Notes under the pieces: generated by a model | Databases searched by the model: none | What the model saw: the letters and a program-made list of their open reading frames with translations, nothing else | What the model was told of the DNA's origin: nothing | Position numbers and translations under genes: made by a program | In this document: piece after piece, positions 17,644 through 26,071 of the stretch | How positions within the stretch are numbered: position 1 is the first letter of the stretch | Layout: every line of letters starts with the position of its first letter | DNA from: Natronococcus sp. A-GB1 | GTDB lineage: Archaea > Halobacteriota > Halobacteria > Halobacteriales > Natrialbaceae | Direction of reading: 5' to 3' | Assembly: GCF_029688845.1 (NCBI RefSeq) | Contig: NZ_JARUKW010000012.1 | Location: 83,987 to 147,986, forward strand | DNA: 64,000 nt

Positions 17644-18136
17644 CGGTCGACTCACCTCCGTCGGTCGCCTCTACGGTCTGTGTGGGTTGTTCGGGTGCGA
17701 GCGGGAGCGACTCCCCTCGCTGCGCCTCGCGGGCGTCCTCGAGGATGCCCTCGACGATCTCCTCGCTTGCAACCCGATCGAACAGCAGCGAGTAGTAGAC
17801 CGCACAGGTCAGGGGCAACAGCCAGATGAACCCGAAGTAGATCAGCGTCGACGTCGGCACGCCCAGCACGTAGCTGTAGTCGGTGACGCCGGGCTCCCAG
17901 GTTAGCCAGATCCCGGCCAGGCCAGCGACGAAGAACGCGCCGAGGATGCCGATCAGTCCGGTGTAGGGCGCGAGATCGAGTTCGGACCCGTTGCGTTCGA
18001 TCGTCGCGACCGCGAACACCGCCAGGATGGTCGCCGCACCAACAAACGAGAACACGCGGTACAGTCCCAGCGCCGCCGTGACGAGTGCGACCACCGAGAG
18101 CACGCCGATCACCGTCATCGTCGTGTTCCGCGTCAT
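17636..18136 (-). CDS. Membrane accessory protein of the symporter operon
   Basis: 166 residues with four hydrophobic segments (around 8-26, 30-46, 57-78 and 96-117). They are followed by a cytoplasmic tail starting YYSLLFDRVASEE and ending in a low-complexity acidic stretch. Position immediately upstream of, and overlapping, an SSS carrier is typical of small accessory subunits of haloarchaeal symporters. I do not recognise a named family with confidence. An AT-rich stretch around 18255-18300 may contain the operon promoter. Confidence 0.65.
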   Translation of the reverse strand: MTRNTTMTVIGVLSVVALVTAALGLYRVFSFVGAATILAVFAVATIERNGSELDLAPYTGLIGILGAFFVAGLAGIWLTWEPGVTDYSYVLGVPTSTLIYFGFIWLLPLTCAVYYSLLFDRVASEEIVEGILEDAREAQRGESLPLAPEQPTQTVEATDGGESTDE

Positions 18137-18405
18137 TGGTCGCTCACCCCTCGCTCGAGTCGTCGGTCCGGCCGTCCGCCGACGGTCTCGACGTGTTGCC
18201 CGCGTCCCCCGCGGAGCCCCCTCGGGACCGGCCGCGCTCGGCCGACCCGTAGCTTTCTATCACAAATCATCATCCTATTACACACAGTAGATTGCCGAGA
18301 AGGTGGTCGTTAACATGTTAAACTCCGTCGCCCCTCCTCGAAAGGAGCCGCTCACGGCGGGGCCGAAAAGTAATACTGACGGTCGCTCGGTCCCGAGAAC
18401 CGAGC

Positions 18406-18879
18406 GTGAACCGCCGCAGGGTACTGCAGTCCGCCGGGACCGTCGCGCTCGTCGGTCTCGCGGGCTGTATCGACGGCGTCCAGGACCACTTCACGGGGAG
18501 CCTCCAGAGCCCGGTTCCGGTCGAGATCACCAACGAGGGGGATCGCCCGTACGACGTGAGCCTCGACGCCGTGGCTCGAGGCAACGGCCGGGAGAGCTAC
18601 GAGGAAGCGTTCACTATCACGCCCGGCGAGCGCGTCGCTCCACCTCACATTGAGGGCGAAGATCAGCAGTTTCGCGTCACCCGACACGGCGACGACGAGG
18701 TCGACGATCTGGTGGAGATGGGGACGATCACCGACGAGACGGATCTCGTGTTGATCAGCCTCTACGAGGACGAGATCGACCTTGAGATCATCGAGGACGA
18801 GGAGGAAGCCGAGGAGGAACAGGAGGAACTCGAAGAGGAACACGACGACGGATCCGACGACGACGCGAATCAGGGGTAG
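18406..18879 (+). CDS. Acidic Tat-exported lipoprotein
   Basis: The start is GTG 18406, giving MNRRRVLQSAGTVALVGLAGC. The twin-arginine start and the LAGC lipobox predict Tat export and lipid anchoring at the cell surface, as is usual in haloarchaea. The mature part of about 137 residues has a beta-sandwich-like section (PVPVEITNEGDRPYDVSLDA, as in DUF-type cupredoxin-like domains) and ends in a run of about 35 mostly acidic residues. Function is unknown. Its last ten bases overlap the stop of the convergent ycaO gene. Confidence 0.75.
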   Translation: MNRRRVLQSAGTVALVGLAGCIDGVQDHFTGSLQSPVPVEITNEGDRPYDVSLDAVARGNGRESYEEAFTITPGERVAPPHIEGEDQQFRVTRHGDDEVDDLVEMGTITDETDLVLISLYEDEIDLEIIEDEEEAEEEQEELEEEHDDGSDDDANQG

Positions 18880-20609
18880 GGGTGGAACGGTCGCTCGAGT
18901 GCGGGCTCGAACCCGAGCTCGGCCGGCACTGCTCGGGCGCGCTCCCCGAAGAACGACTCCCGGGTGAACAGCGGTTGGGCACCGGGGACGACGACTCGCA
19001 CGCCCTCGAAGCCCAGCCCCTCGACGTCGCGGGTCGTCAGTCGCGCTGCGTGGGGCTCCAGTCCGGCGTCGACCGTTCGTGCGACGAGCTCCTCGAGTGC
19101 CTCGCGGCCGGTCGGAACCGGATCGGGCCCGACGCTCGCCGCGGGAACCGTCCGATCGACGTCGACGAACGTCTGTGCGGGGTCGGGGAACGAGGCGTAC
19201 TCACCGATCGCGGCCGAGGCCTCGGCGGCCTCCTCGCGACCGAGCCCGCGCAGCTCCATCCAGTTCTGTAGCGCCTCCGCCAGCGCCGCCGTCGCCGCCT
19301 CAGTGGCGTCGAGCCCGGCCGCCGAGCCCGCGGCGAACGCCGGCCACTCGGTCTCGCCGTCGCCGTCTGCGGACTCGCGGTGGACCGCAACCGCGACCAC
19401 GGGAACGTCGACGTCCTGAGTGACGAGCATCGGCGTCACTATAAGCCCCTCGCTCGCCGCGCGGCGCTCGAGATCTGCGAACGTCTCGCTCTCGACGGCG
19501 AGTCCGAGCGGGTCGAACGTCGAGTACCAGGCAAGCATCGTCGCGTCGCGCTCTATGACCTCCGTCAGCCCCGACAGCAGGGCGTCGACCGTCGAGGACC
19601 CGAGCCCGAGCCCGGTCGTGATCGCGGGGACGAGTCGCTCGCCGGGCTGGGGAAACTGGACGGCCGCAGCCGGCAGGAAGGTCCGCTCGCCCGTCTCGAG
19701 GTTCTCGCCCTCGACCCAGCGGTGCTCCTCGCTTGGATCGTACTTGGGGACGTCGTCGGGTCGAACGAGGTCCGTTGGTGAGACCGCGCGCTCGAGGTCG
19801 GCCTCGCTCGCGTGCTCGAACTCGCTATCCCGGTAGACGCCAGCACAGTAGCGCTCGAGCCCCTCGCCAACGGCCTTCATCAGCGCCGCGTTCCAGTCTG
19901 GATCGACCCCCGCCGCCTGGTTGGCCGCGCTGACGTCGCTGTACCCGCTCGTGTCGGCCGTCGTCGCGAGGTAGTACGGCGCGGGGAACGATTCGACCTC
20001 GCCGATCGTACTGACGATCCCGACCCGGTCGTCGATCGCCTGGTCGGCGTGCTCGACGGCGTGTTCGAGGTCGAACGGCTCGTCGTCGCGCTCGAGCGAT
20101 CGGTCCCGCTCGCCGCCGCAGACACAGCCCGGGACCGGGAGAACGCGCCGTCGGCTGTGGGGGACCTCGACGACGTGGCCGATGACCGACCGCTCCTCGC
20201 CCGACAGCACCCGTACACACTCCCGACCCGCCAGCGCCCCGGCGAACCGGGCCGCGCTCGAGTCGGCGCTGGGCTCGTCCTCAGCGGACTCGAGGTGTGA
20301 CTCGACGCGGGCGCGCAGACAGTCGAAACAGCCCGTCGCGGGGGCGAACCCGGAGACGGCGGCGTCCAGTTCCGCAATCGGGTGGCCGCCGACGCCGCCG
20401 ATCTCGACGGCGATCCAGGGGGTCCCCCCCGCCAGCGCCGCCTCGTTCGCCTGCTCGAACGTCGCCGCGCCGGCGACGTCGCTGACGACGGCAAAACGGG
20501 CGTCCTCGAGGGCTGCCGGTCCGGTCGAACGGACCGAGACGTCGACGTCCTCGAGCGCGGTCTCGACGGCGTCGCGAACGGGATTCTCACCGACGACGGA
20601 AACGTGCAT
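18870..20609 (-). CDS. YcaO-domain protein with N-terminal cyclodehydratase-like domain
   Basis: YcaO enzymes use ATP to activate amide backbones, forming azolines, thioamides or amidines. The N-terminal third (1-170) is an E1/ThiF-like remnant with two cysteine pairs (C94/C97 and C162/C164) that look like a zinc site. The YcaO ATP-binding residues follow: VGEGLERYCAG (E249, E252, R253), LTEVIERDATM (E350, E353, R354) and ALAEALQNW. The C-terminus is proline-rich (ERPFHPYP), as in azoline-forming members. At 579 residues it is complete. ATG 20609 is chosen because the upstream extension to 20822 is not conserved-looking. No precursor peptide or dehydrogenase gene is adjacent, so the substrate is unknown. 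Confidence 0.85.
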   Translation of the reverse strand: MHVSVVGENPVRDAVETALEDVDVSVRSTGPAALEDARFAVVSDVAGAATFEQANEAALAGGTPWIAVEIGGVGGHPIAELDAAVSGFAPATGCFDCLRARVESHLESAEDEPSADSSAARFAGALAGRECVRVLSGEERSVIGHVVEVPHSRRRVLPVPGCVCGGERDRSLERDDEPFDLEHAVEHADQAIDDRVGIVSTIGEVESFPAPYYLATTADTSGYSDVSAANQAAGVDPDWNAALMKAVGEGLERYCAGVYRDSEFEHASEADLERAVSPTDLVRPDDVPKYDPSEEHRWVEGENLETGERTFLPAAAVQFPQPGERLVPAITTGLGLGSSTVDALLSGLTEVIERDATMLAWYSTFDPLGLAVESETFADLERRAASEGLIVTPMLVTQDVDVPVVAVAVHRESADGDGETEWPAFAAGSAAGLDATEAATAALAEALQNWMELRGLGREEAAEASAAIGEYASFPDPAQTFVDVDRTVPAASVGPDPVPTGREALEELVARTVDAGLEPHAARLTTRDVEGLGFEGVRVVVPGAQPLFTRESFFGERARAVPAELGFEPALERPFHPYP

Positions 20610-21016
20610 ATCGGATCGTCGTACGGTCTGCTGTAAGTCATTTCCGGAGCAACCGCGGGACGACGTCAGATCGCATCGAAACACGGGTCCAGCGGATGGC
20701 CGCACACGTTCTGTCTTCTGTCTGGGCCGCAGATCTGAATGGGTCGGTTCGTTACGTAAGTAGGCCCACGTACCTTTTTCCGCCTCGGGATTCCTCACTG
20801 CGTTCGGAACCGCTCGGCGCAAAAATCTACGCTAAAAAGGCCGCTCGCTTCCCGCTGGTCGCTCGCGGGTGCTGCGCTTGTGATACTACCGCGGTGGTAC
20901 CGCCTTCGCCTGTGCGTAACGCAACGTTCACACGAGGTTCTGAGAAAACCGCACTATCAACTACCGATCCAGCCGAGCGTCTCACGACGGGCGGTGGAAA
21001 ACGCCGCGCTCGAGGA
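20610..21016. other. 407-bp intergenic region without a recognised gene
   Basis: Nothing coding is convincing in any frame. It holds an AT-richer stretch around 20775-20850 (tttttccgcc, gcaaaaatctacgctaaaaagg) next to short CG-rich repeats of cgctcgc. There is also a small hairpin at 20891-20903 with a 5-bp stem and a three-base loop. The ycaO promoter should lie at its left edge. Confidence 0.5.
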
Positions 21017-21454
21017 CTACTCCTCGTCTCGTAGGCGCTCGAGGACCTCCTCGGCGTTGTCGACGGCCTGTTCCTTCTTGGCGGGGTAGGCCTCGACCTT
21101 CGCCCGGAAGGTGATTCCCTCGCCGAGACGGACTTCCTCGCCGAAGGCGGCCTGCTTGTCCAGTCGCAAGAAGAGCTCGGTGTTCTCGGTGACGCGGTCG
21201 TCGAGCTCGTCGAGGAGGCCGTCGAGCTCCTCGAGGTCGGCGAGCCGCGAGAGGACGTGGCGCACGTCGTCGGCGTTCTCGACGCGGGCCGACAGCACCA
21301 GGATGCGGTCGCCGTAGTGGCCCTCGCTCTCGACACGTTCGATCTCGAACTCCTCGGGGAGGAAGGTTCGAAGCGCCTGCTCGACGCGTTTCTCGTCCTC
21401 GGTGGCGTAGCAAAACGCCCGCAAGTCGACGTAGTGAAGGGGTATCTGTGGCAT
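21017..21454 (-). CDS. RNA-binding protein of the archaeal exosome-associated COG1325 family
   Basis: A 145-residue protein starting MPQIPLHYVDLRAFCYATEDEKRV. This matches the archaeal RNA_binding family (COG1325), predicted to assist RNA processing. Conserved elements include ALRTFLPEEFEIERVESEGHYGDRILVLSARVE and ELFLRLDKQAAFGEEVRLGEGITFRAKVEAYP. The ATG at 21454 is preferred over the longer frame to 21577, because the extension reads through the end of the neighbouring gene's spacer and is arginine-rich. It lies 61 bp downstream of a small acidic gene on the same strand. Confidence 0.8.
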   Translation of the reverse strand: MPQIPLHYVDLRAFCYATEDEKRVEQALRTFLPEEFEIERVESEGHYGDRILVLSARVENADDVRHVLSRLADLEELDGLLDELDDRVTENTELFLRLDKQAAFGEEVRLGEGITFRAKVEAYPAKKEQAVDNAEEVLERLRDEE

Positions 21455-21515
21455 CTGCGGGTACAGTGCGGATCGCTGGTTCCGGAGGACGACCGTCGGG
21501 TCGCCTCGGTCGGGT

Positions 21516-21722
21516 TTACTCCTCGTCTTCGTCCTCGTCGCCGCCGTCGGCCGCCTCGAGGGAGTCCTCGGGGACACCGGTCTCCTGGCCGTCCTCGAAG
21601 CTGATCGTGTAGGTGACGTCGCCGAACATCGACTCCATCGTCTGGGTGATGGTGCCGGTCTCGCCGTCGAACTCGCTGTGCTCGTCGTGCAGAACGACGT
21701 CGTCGTCTTTCTCGAAGCTCAT
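21516..21722 (-). CDS. Small acidic SH3-like protein
   Basis: 68 residues beginning MSFEKDDDVVLHDEHSEFDG. The sequence VVLHDEHSEFDGETGTITQ and TYTISFEDGQETGVPEDSL looks like a small beta-barrel (SH3/KOW- or DUF1918-like) with an acidic tail. Such proteins are common in haloarchaea, and their function is unknown. ATG 21722 is the first methionine that keeps the conserved start; the extension to 21767 is rejected. Confidence 0.75.
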   Translation of the reverse strand: MSFEKDDDVVLHDEHSEFDGETGTITQTMESMFGDVTYTISFEDGQETGVPEDSLEAADGGDEDEDEE

Positions 21723-21789
21723 AGTGGCCGTTCCCCGGCGCGGGGTAAAAAGGGACTGATTCGCCACGGAGGAGCCGGTGCCGGGCCGG

Positions 21790-21963
21790 CTACCGCATGC
21801 TTTCGAGGGCGTAGACGGTGTCGGACATGAGCCACGCGTCGTCGTTTTCGGCGTCTTCGATGCTCAGGGCGAAAAACGAATCCCGACCGTCGTCGACAGT
21901 GATTCGGTAGCTTTCGCTCCGCAGCTCGGTCGTTCGCTCGGGCGGCGTCGGGTCGGCGGTCAC
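21790..21963 (-). CDS. Tiny conserved-looking haloarchaeal protein (57 aa)
   Basis: A 57-codon minus-strand frame with start GTG 21963 (VTADPTPPERTTELRSE) and stop TAG at 21790-21792. It reads SYRITVDDGRDSFFALSIED and ends DDAWLMSDTVYALESMR. The WLMSDTVYALESMR ending is one I associate with a family of very small haloarchaeal proteins (DUF7331-like, from memory). Codon use is normal for the genome and it fills an otherwise empty gap between two same-strand genes. Function is unknown. Confidence 0.65.
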   Translation of the reverse strand: MTADPTPPERTTELRSESYRITVDDGRDSFFALSIEDAENDDAWLMSDTVYALESMR

Positions 21964-22008
21964 ACCCAGAACTCGGCAATCCGGAGGGATAACTGGCCCG
22001 GTTCGCGG

Positions 22009-22683
22009 TTAGAGTTCCTCGAGCAGCGCCGCGGCCGCGGCGCTCGAGGACTCGGGGCCGCGGGCCGTCAGCAGGTCGCCGTCGACGGTGACGCTCGTGT
22101 CGGCGTCGAGTTCGGGCTCGAACTCGCCGCCCGCGGCCTCGACCTCGTCGGCGACCCAGTAGGGGAGTTTGCGGCCGTCGGGCATCACGTCGTTCTCGTC
22201 GACGATGTCTTCCTCCCACTCGTTGGGGAAGCCGGTGACCTCGCGGCCGTTGACGATAAAGGCACCCTGGCTGTCGCGGGCGAACCCAAGCATGCCGACG
22301 GCGTGACAGACGACCAGGGCCGTTCCATCGTCGCCCTCGACGGCTTCCCGAAGGAGCCGACGGGCGTCGCTGTCCTGGTTGACGTCCCACTCGGTGCCGT
22401 GGCCGCCCGGGAAGACGACGGCGTCGTAGGCCTCGCCGTCGGCTCGCGCGACCGGGATCGGATCGTTCAGTCGCTCGTCGGTCTCGTGGACCTCGCGGAC
22501 GTGTTCGGCGGTCTCCTCGCCGACCTCGTCGGGATCCGCCGAGGTCTCGTCGAGTTCGGGCGGTCCGCCCGACGGCGTCGCGACGGTGATCTCGGCGCCG
22601 GCGTCGGAAAGCGTCTCGAGCGGCTCGATACATTCCTCGCCCCAGTAGCCTTCCTCGCTGACGACGAACAGCGCTTTCGTCAT
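22009..22683 (-). CDS. DJ-1/PfpI-family protein, Hsp31-like glyoxalase/chaperone
   Basis: Class I glutamine-amidotransferase fold of 224 residues. The nucleophile cysteine lies in ALVVCHAVGMLGF and the supporting glutamate in SEEGYWGEECIEPL. AVVFPGGHGTEWD is the oxyanion/glycine region. The insertion PSGGPPELDETSADPDEV and the overall length fit Hsp31/glyoxalase III-type members rather than short PfpI. It likely detoxifies methylglyoxal or protects proteins (family knowledge). ATG 22683 is used; a TTG two codons upstream is less likely. The final Ala-Leu-Glu-rich codons contain a perfect 20-nt palindrome. Confidence 0.85.
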   Translation of the reverse strand: MTKALFVVSEEGYWGEECIEPLETLSDAGAEITVATPSGGPPELDETSADPDEVGEETAEHVREVHETDERLNDPIPVARADGEAYDAVVFPGGHGTEWDVNQDSDARRLLREAVEGDDGTALVVCHAVGMLGFARDSQGAFIVNGREVTGFPNEWEEDIVDENDVMPDGRKLPYWVADEVEAAGGEFEPELDADTSVTVDGDLLTARGPESSSAAAAALLEEL

Positions 22684-22820
22684 ACCCAAAGCGAGGGTCG
22701 GAAGACGGAAAACGACGAGCCTGGATGCTGCCGCGTTCGCGAGTCGACACGTCCGGACCGGTGACAGTCCTGGGGCTCGTGAATGGGTTTTTGGGGACGA
22801 CGGTGGAGACTCGAACTGCT

Positions 22821-23270
22821 ATGGCCGGCCGACGAAATCCCTTCGACCGCCTCGAGGAACTGTTCGACCGACTGAACCGCCAGTTCGAGGAGGCTGCCAG
22901 GGACTGGGAGGACGAACAGGGCGAGCAGTTCGCCTTCGGTAGCGCAACGACCACGCTCGACCTCGCCGACCACGGCGACGAATTCGTCGTCACCGTCGAC
23001 GTGCCCGGCTACGAATCCGGGGACCTCGACAGCCAACTCTCGGGTGAAACCCTCTACATCAGCGGCGAACGCGAACACGGGACGACCGACGAGCGCGACG
23101 ACAGCTACCTCCGCCGCGAGCGCGAACTCGAGTCGTTCAGTCGCCAGCTCACGCTCCCCGAGCCCGTCGACGCCGACGGGATCGAGGCGACGGTCAACAA
23201 CGGCGTGTTGACGATCCGCCTGCCCAAGCTCGAGCCCGGTGAGGGGTCGCACGCGATCGACATCGACTGA
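22821..23270 (+). CDS. Hsp20/alpha-crystallin small heat-shock protein
   Basis: ATP-independent holdase chaperone of 149 residues. The N-terminal helical arm (GRRNPFDRLEELFDRLNRQF) is followed by the alpha-crystallin domain from about residue 45 (TTTLDLADHGDEFVVTVDVPGYE), with ETLYISGERE and the closing strand VNNGVLTIRLPKLEP. An IxI-like tail is not obvious. ATG 22821 begins MAGRRNPFD, a typical start for haloarchaeal Hsp20. It is divergent from the DJ-1 gene; both are stress proteins. Confidence 0.92.
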   Translation: MAGRRNPFDRLEELFDRLNRQFEEAARDWEDEQGEQFAFGSATTTLDLADHGDEFVVTVDVPGYESGDLDSQLSGETLYISGEREHGTTDERDDSYLRRERELESFSRQLTLPEPVDADGIEATVNNGVLTIRLPKLEPGEGSHAIDID

Positions 23271-23293
23271 GATGGGCACCGGTCTGTCTGCTC

Positions 23294-24295
23294 TCAGCCC
23301 TCGGCCTCGAGGACCTCGAAGAACCGATCCGGGAGCCGGCTCCCGACGACCGTCAGCAGCTCCCTGGCCTCGGGATCGACGTCGTCGACGATCGCCGCCA
23401 GCTCGATCCGACCGCCGGCCATGTCGTGGTGGCCGCCGGCGGAGCCGAGCTCGTCGAAGCCCGCCTCGAGCGCCTCGCCGATGTCGATCTCGGGATCGAT
23501 CGATCGGGCGCTCAGCCGGATCGCGTCGTCGACGACGCCGTAGACCAACACCGTGTCGACGTTCTCGAGATTGAGCAGGTAGTCCGCGGCCTGTGGGAGC
23601 GCGTCCGTTTCGGGAGTCCGGCCGACGGTGGCGACCATCGACGCCCCCTGGCGCTGGCGGGTCGCGATCGCCCGACCGATGGCGTCGAGCGTCGCCGCGG
23701 AGAAAGCGCTGCCGTACAGCTGGTCGAGCGTCTCGAGTTCGGCCTCCGGGTAGATCGCGAGCGCGGCTTCGTACTCGCGGCGGGTCGGACTGCGAACGTA
23801 GTCGAGCCGTTCCCGGTGGAGCGCGAACAGCAGCGCCGAGGCCAGCCGGGGGGTCGGCTCGATTTCGAGCTCCTCGAGGTACTCGACGAAGATCGTTACC
23901 GTCGCGCCGTAGTCGACGCGGACGTCGACGAACGCGCCCTCGACCGGACCGCCGGGGTGGTGGTCGACGACGATCTCCGGGTGAACCGTCTCCGGCAGCT
24001 CGGTGTTGGCCCCGGGCTGGGAGTGGTCGACGAACGCGACGGCGTCGTAGTCGTCGAGCTCGATCCCGTCGAGGGTCTGCAGCGGGATCTCGAGGACCGA
24101 GACGAACGCGCGGTTCTGTTGGTGGGAGATGTCGCCGCCGTAGGCAATCGCTACCTCGCCGACGCCGACGTCGTCGGCGATCGTCTCGAGAGCCAGCGCG
24201 CTGGCCAGACAGTCGGGATCGGGGTTGTCGTGACAGACGATCGCAAGCGAGTCGCGGGTCTCGAGAACCGCGGCGAGTTCGGCCGCGCGTGACAT
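23294..24295 (-). CDS. DHH-family phosphoesterase (nanoRNase/pAp-phosphatase-like)
   Basis: Mn-dependent phosphoesterase that probably degrades short oligonucleotides, pAp or cyclic-dinucleotide products. DHH-domain motifs are IVCHDNPDPDCLASALAL (motif I), AFVDHSQPGAN (motif II) and EIVVDHHPGG (the DHH motif). The DHHA1 domain ends in ELGSAGGHHDMAGGRIEL. The 333-residue length is typical of the NrnA-like group. ATG 24295 directly precedes the first conserved helix. The convergent Hsp20 gene ends 23 bp away. Confidence 0.88.
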   Translation of the reverse strand: MSRAAELAAVLETRDSLAIVCHDNPDPDCLASALALETIADDVGVGEVAIAYGGDISHQQNRAFVSVLEIPLQTLDGIELDDYDAVAFVDHSQPGANTELPETVHPEIVVDHHPGGPVEGAFVDVRVDYGATVTIFVEYLEELEIEPTPRLASALLFALHRERLDYVRSPTRREYEAALAIYPEAELETLDQLYGSAFSAATLDAIGRAIATRQRQGASMVATVGRTPETDALPQAADYLLNLENVDTVLVYGVVDDAIRLSARSIDPEIDIGEALEAGFDELGSAGGHHDMAGGRIELAAIVDDVDPEARELLTVVGSRLPDRFFEVLEAEG

Positions 24296-24430
24296 GGGAC
24301 GCCGTAGGTGGTCGAAACGTTTGAACGCCCCTACGGTTTCGCAGGAATTACACTGGAAATTAAACGTTATCGCGAGGTAGCAGCGCCATATCTCGCAATC
24401 ACCGTCGGTAAGCGGCGTGTACCTGTTCGC

Positions 24431-25429
24431 TCAGTTACCCGTCAACGCCTCGCTGGCTGGCGCGAACGGGATCTCCGTGCCGAGCCCCTCCTCGCTCGCG
24501 CGCTCGTAGAGCATGTGGGCCGCTGCGACCGTCTCGACTCCGGTGCCGCCGCTGTCGAAGACGGTGATCTCCTCGGCGCTCGTCCGTCCGGGTGCGACGC
24601 CGGCGACGACCTCGCCGAGTTCGGCGTGGACGTCGGCCTCGCTCACGACGCCGGCCTCCAGCGCCGCGAGGAAGGCGCCGGCATCGAACGTCGCCCGCTC
24701 CCGCAGGTCGGGGACGTACGTCGCCCGCTCGATCGTCGTCGTATCCAGCTCGCGGCCGTCGGTTCCGTACTGACCCATCGCCGTGACGTGGGTCCCGGGC
24801 TCGAGGTCGTCCCCGTCGAACACCGGCTTGCTCGCTCGGGTCGCCGTGATCACGATATCCGCATCGGCGACCGCGTCGGCGCTCGAGGCGACCGCCCGGA
24901 CGTCGGCCTCGAGTTCGGCGTCGAAGTCGGCCGCGAACGCTTCGCGGTTCTCGGCTGTCGGCGAGTAGACCCGCACGTCGGCGAGGTCGCGGACGGTCGC
25001 CGTCGCCCGGAGCTGGCCGCGTGCCTGGGCGCCGCTGCCGATGATCCCGAGCGTGTCGGCGTCCTCCCGGGAGAGGGCGTCGACGCCGACGGCGCCGGCC
25101 GCGCCGGTCTTGAACGGGTTCAGGCTCGCGCCGTCGAACAGCGCCAGCGGTGCCCCGCTGTCGGCGTCGAACAGCGGTAACACGAACCAGGCGTCCTCGG
25201 CGCCGAACCCGGCGCTGTACGTGTATCCACCCATGACACCGCTGTCGGGGAGGATGGCGGTGTAGCCGGTGAGCATCCCCGCAGGCTCGTCGCGAACGAG
25301 CTTCGATCTGGGCTGGGCGGGGGCGCCCTCGCCACGTTGTCGGTACCCCTCGCGGACGGCGTCGACGTACTCGGCTGGCGTCGCGAGGCCGTCGACGTCC
25401 TCGCTCGTCAGAAACAGGGTGTCGGTCAC
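24431..25429 (-). CDS. Ornithine cyclodeaminase / mu-crystallin family oxidoreductase
   Basis: NAD(P)-dependent family that includes ornithine cyclodeaminase, alanine dehydrogenase and ketimine reductases. The dinucleotide fold has TLGIIGSGAQARGQL near residue 125, and the substrate site RSKLVRDEPAGML lies near 41-53. The N-terminus FLTSEDVDGLATPAEYVDAVREGY and ITVFDSGGTGVETVAAAHMLYE near the end are also typical. Start GTG 25429. The 332-residue length is normal. The specific substrate (ornithine, alanine, proline-derived imine) cannot be assigned. It is not close to the hydroxyproline dehydratase gene. Confidence 0.85.
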   Translation of the reverse strand: MTDTLFLTSEDVDGLATPAEYVDAVREGYRQRGEGAPAQPRSKLVRDEPAGMLTGYTAILPDSGVMGGYTYSAGFGAEDAWFVLPLFDADSGAPLALFDGASLNPFKTGAAGAVGVDALSREDADTLGIIGSGAQARGQLRATATVRDLADVRVYSPTAENREAFAADFDAELEADVRAVASSADAVADADIVITATRASKPVFDGDDLEPGTHVTAMGQYGTDGRELDTTTIERATYVPDLRERATFDAGAFLAALEAGVVSEADVHAELGEVVAGVAPGRTSAEEITVFDSGGTGVETVAAAHMLYERASEEGLGTEIPFAPASEALTGN

Positions 25430-25480
25430 ACCGGGGAGAACAGCGGGAAAGGAGAAAGGGATACCGGCTCGAGATCGGAT

Positions 25481-25696
25481 TCAGTCCGCGTTGAGCGGCT
25501 GGGGCGTCGACTGGACGTCGTCCGTCGAGTCGAGCGGCGCGTTGACGAACATTGCGTGGCCCATAAGCATCATTGCGGCGAACGCTCCGGCCGGTACCGC
25601 CGCCGTCACTGACAGGCCGACGAACGTCAGTGCAGCGGTGATGCCGAGCAGTGCGACTGGGATGAGGCCGAGAACAATGTCGTAGTATCCAGTCAT
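25481..25696 (-). CDS. Small two-helix membrane protein
   Basis: A 71-residue protein beginning MTGYYDIVLGLIPVALLG. It has two hydrophobic segments (about 5-30 and 35-52) and a polar C-terminus DSTDDVQSTPQPLNAD. Such small membrane proteins are frequent in haloarchaea with unknown role. ATG 25696 is fixed by a TATA box about 30 nt upstream on the minus strand. Confidence 0.65.
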   Translation of the reverse strand: MTGYYDIVLGLIPVALLGITAALTFVGLSVTAAVPAGAFAAMMLMGHAMFVNAPLDSTDDVQSTPQPLNAD

Positions 25697-25722
25697 AATG
25701 TATTCTATACTATGCGGAATAG

Positions 25723-25734
25723 TGGTATAAGTGT
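25723..25734 (-). promoter_or_regulatory. TATA box of the small membrane protein gene
   Basis: On the minus strand CACTTATACCAC lies about 30 nt before ATG 25696, predicting a leaderless transcript. Confidence 0.6.
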
Positions 25735-26071
25735 TTCCCATAATTAGCTGATACTGGACCTATTTCTAACTCGTATTAGCCGGGACCGATTTGCATAACT
25801 TATGAGGAATTCATGCTGATATTCTGGAGCGCGAAACCATCGGTTTGACAGGAGCCATCCCCCACAGCGCGCCGACTATCTACCGGCTGAAGACCAAAAA
25901 TAGCTCGATAGAGGCGTTCTGCGCCCGTCAATCGTCGAACACGGGAAAGAACACGATCGATAATTATATTGTCTTTTGGGCGTATCAGCAAGAAAACATC
26001 CTGTTCGGTTTCTGAGAGGCCCTGTGGAGGGTCAGCGTTCGGAGTCGTCGGGCGGAACCGTTTCGGTGCGG
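25735..26071. other. AT-rich intergenic region without a recognised gene
   Basis: It is clearly AT-richer than its surroundings, with stop codons in all frames through most of its length. It includes a tract around 25970 (cgataattatattgtc). It reads like decayed sequence or promoter-rich spacer. I see no ORF, repeat pair or tRNA in it. Confidence 0.5.

Noticed and set aside
20610..20822. N-terminal extension of the YcaO protein
   Set aside because: The upstream residues are basic and low-complexity, unlike the rest. ATG 20609 starts a normal beta strand.
22025..22044. Perfect 20-nt palindrome near the 3' end of the DJ-1 gene
   Set aside because: It is made of Ala/Glu/Leu codons (GCC/GCG runs) in a coding sequence, so it is probably a composition effect rather than a site.
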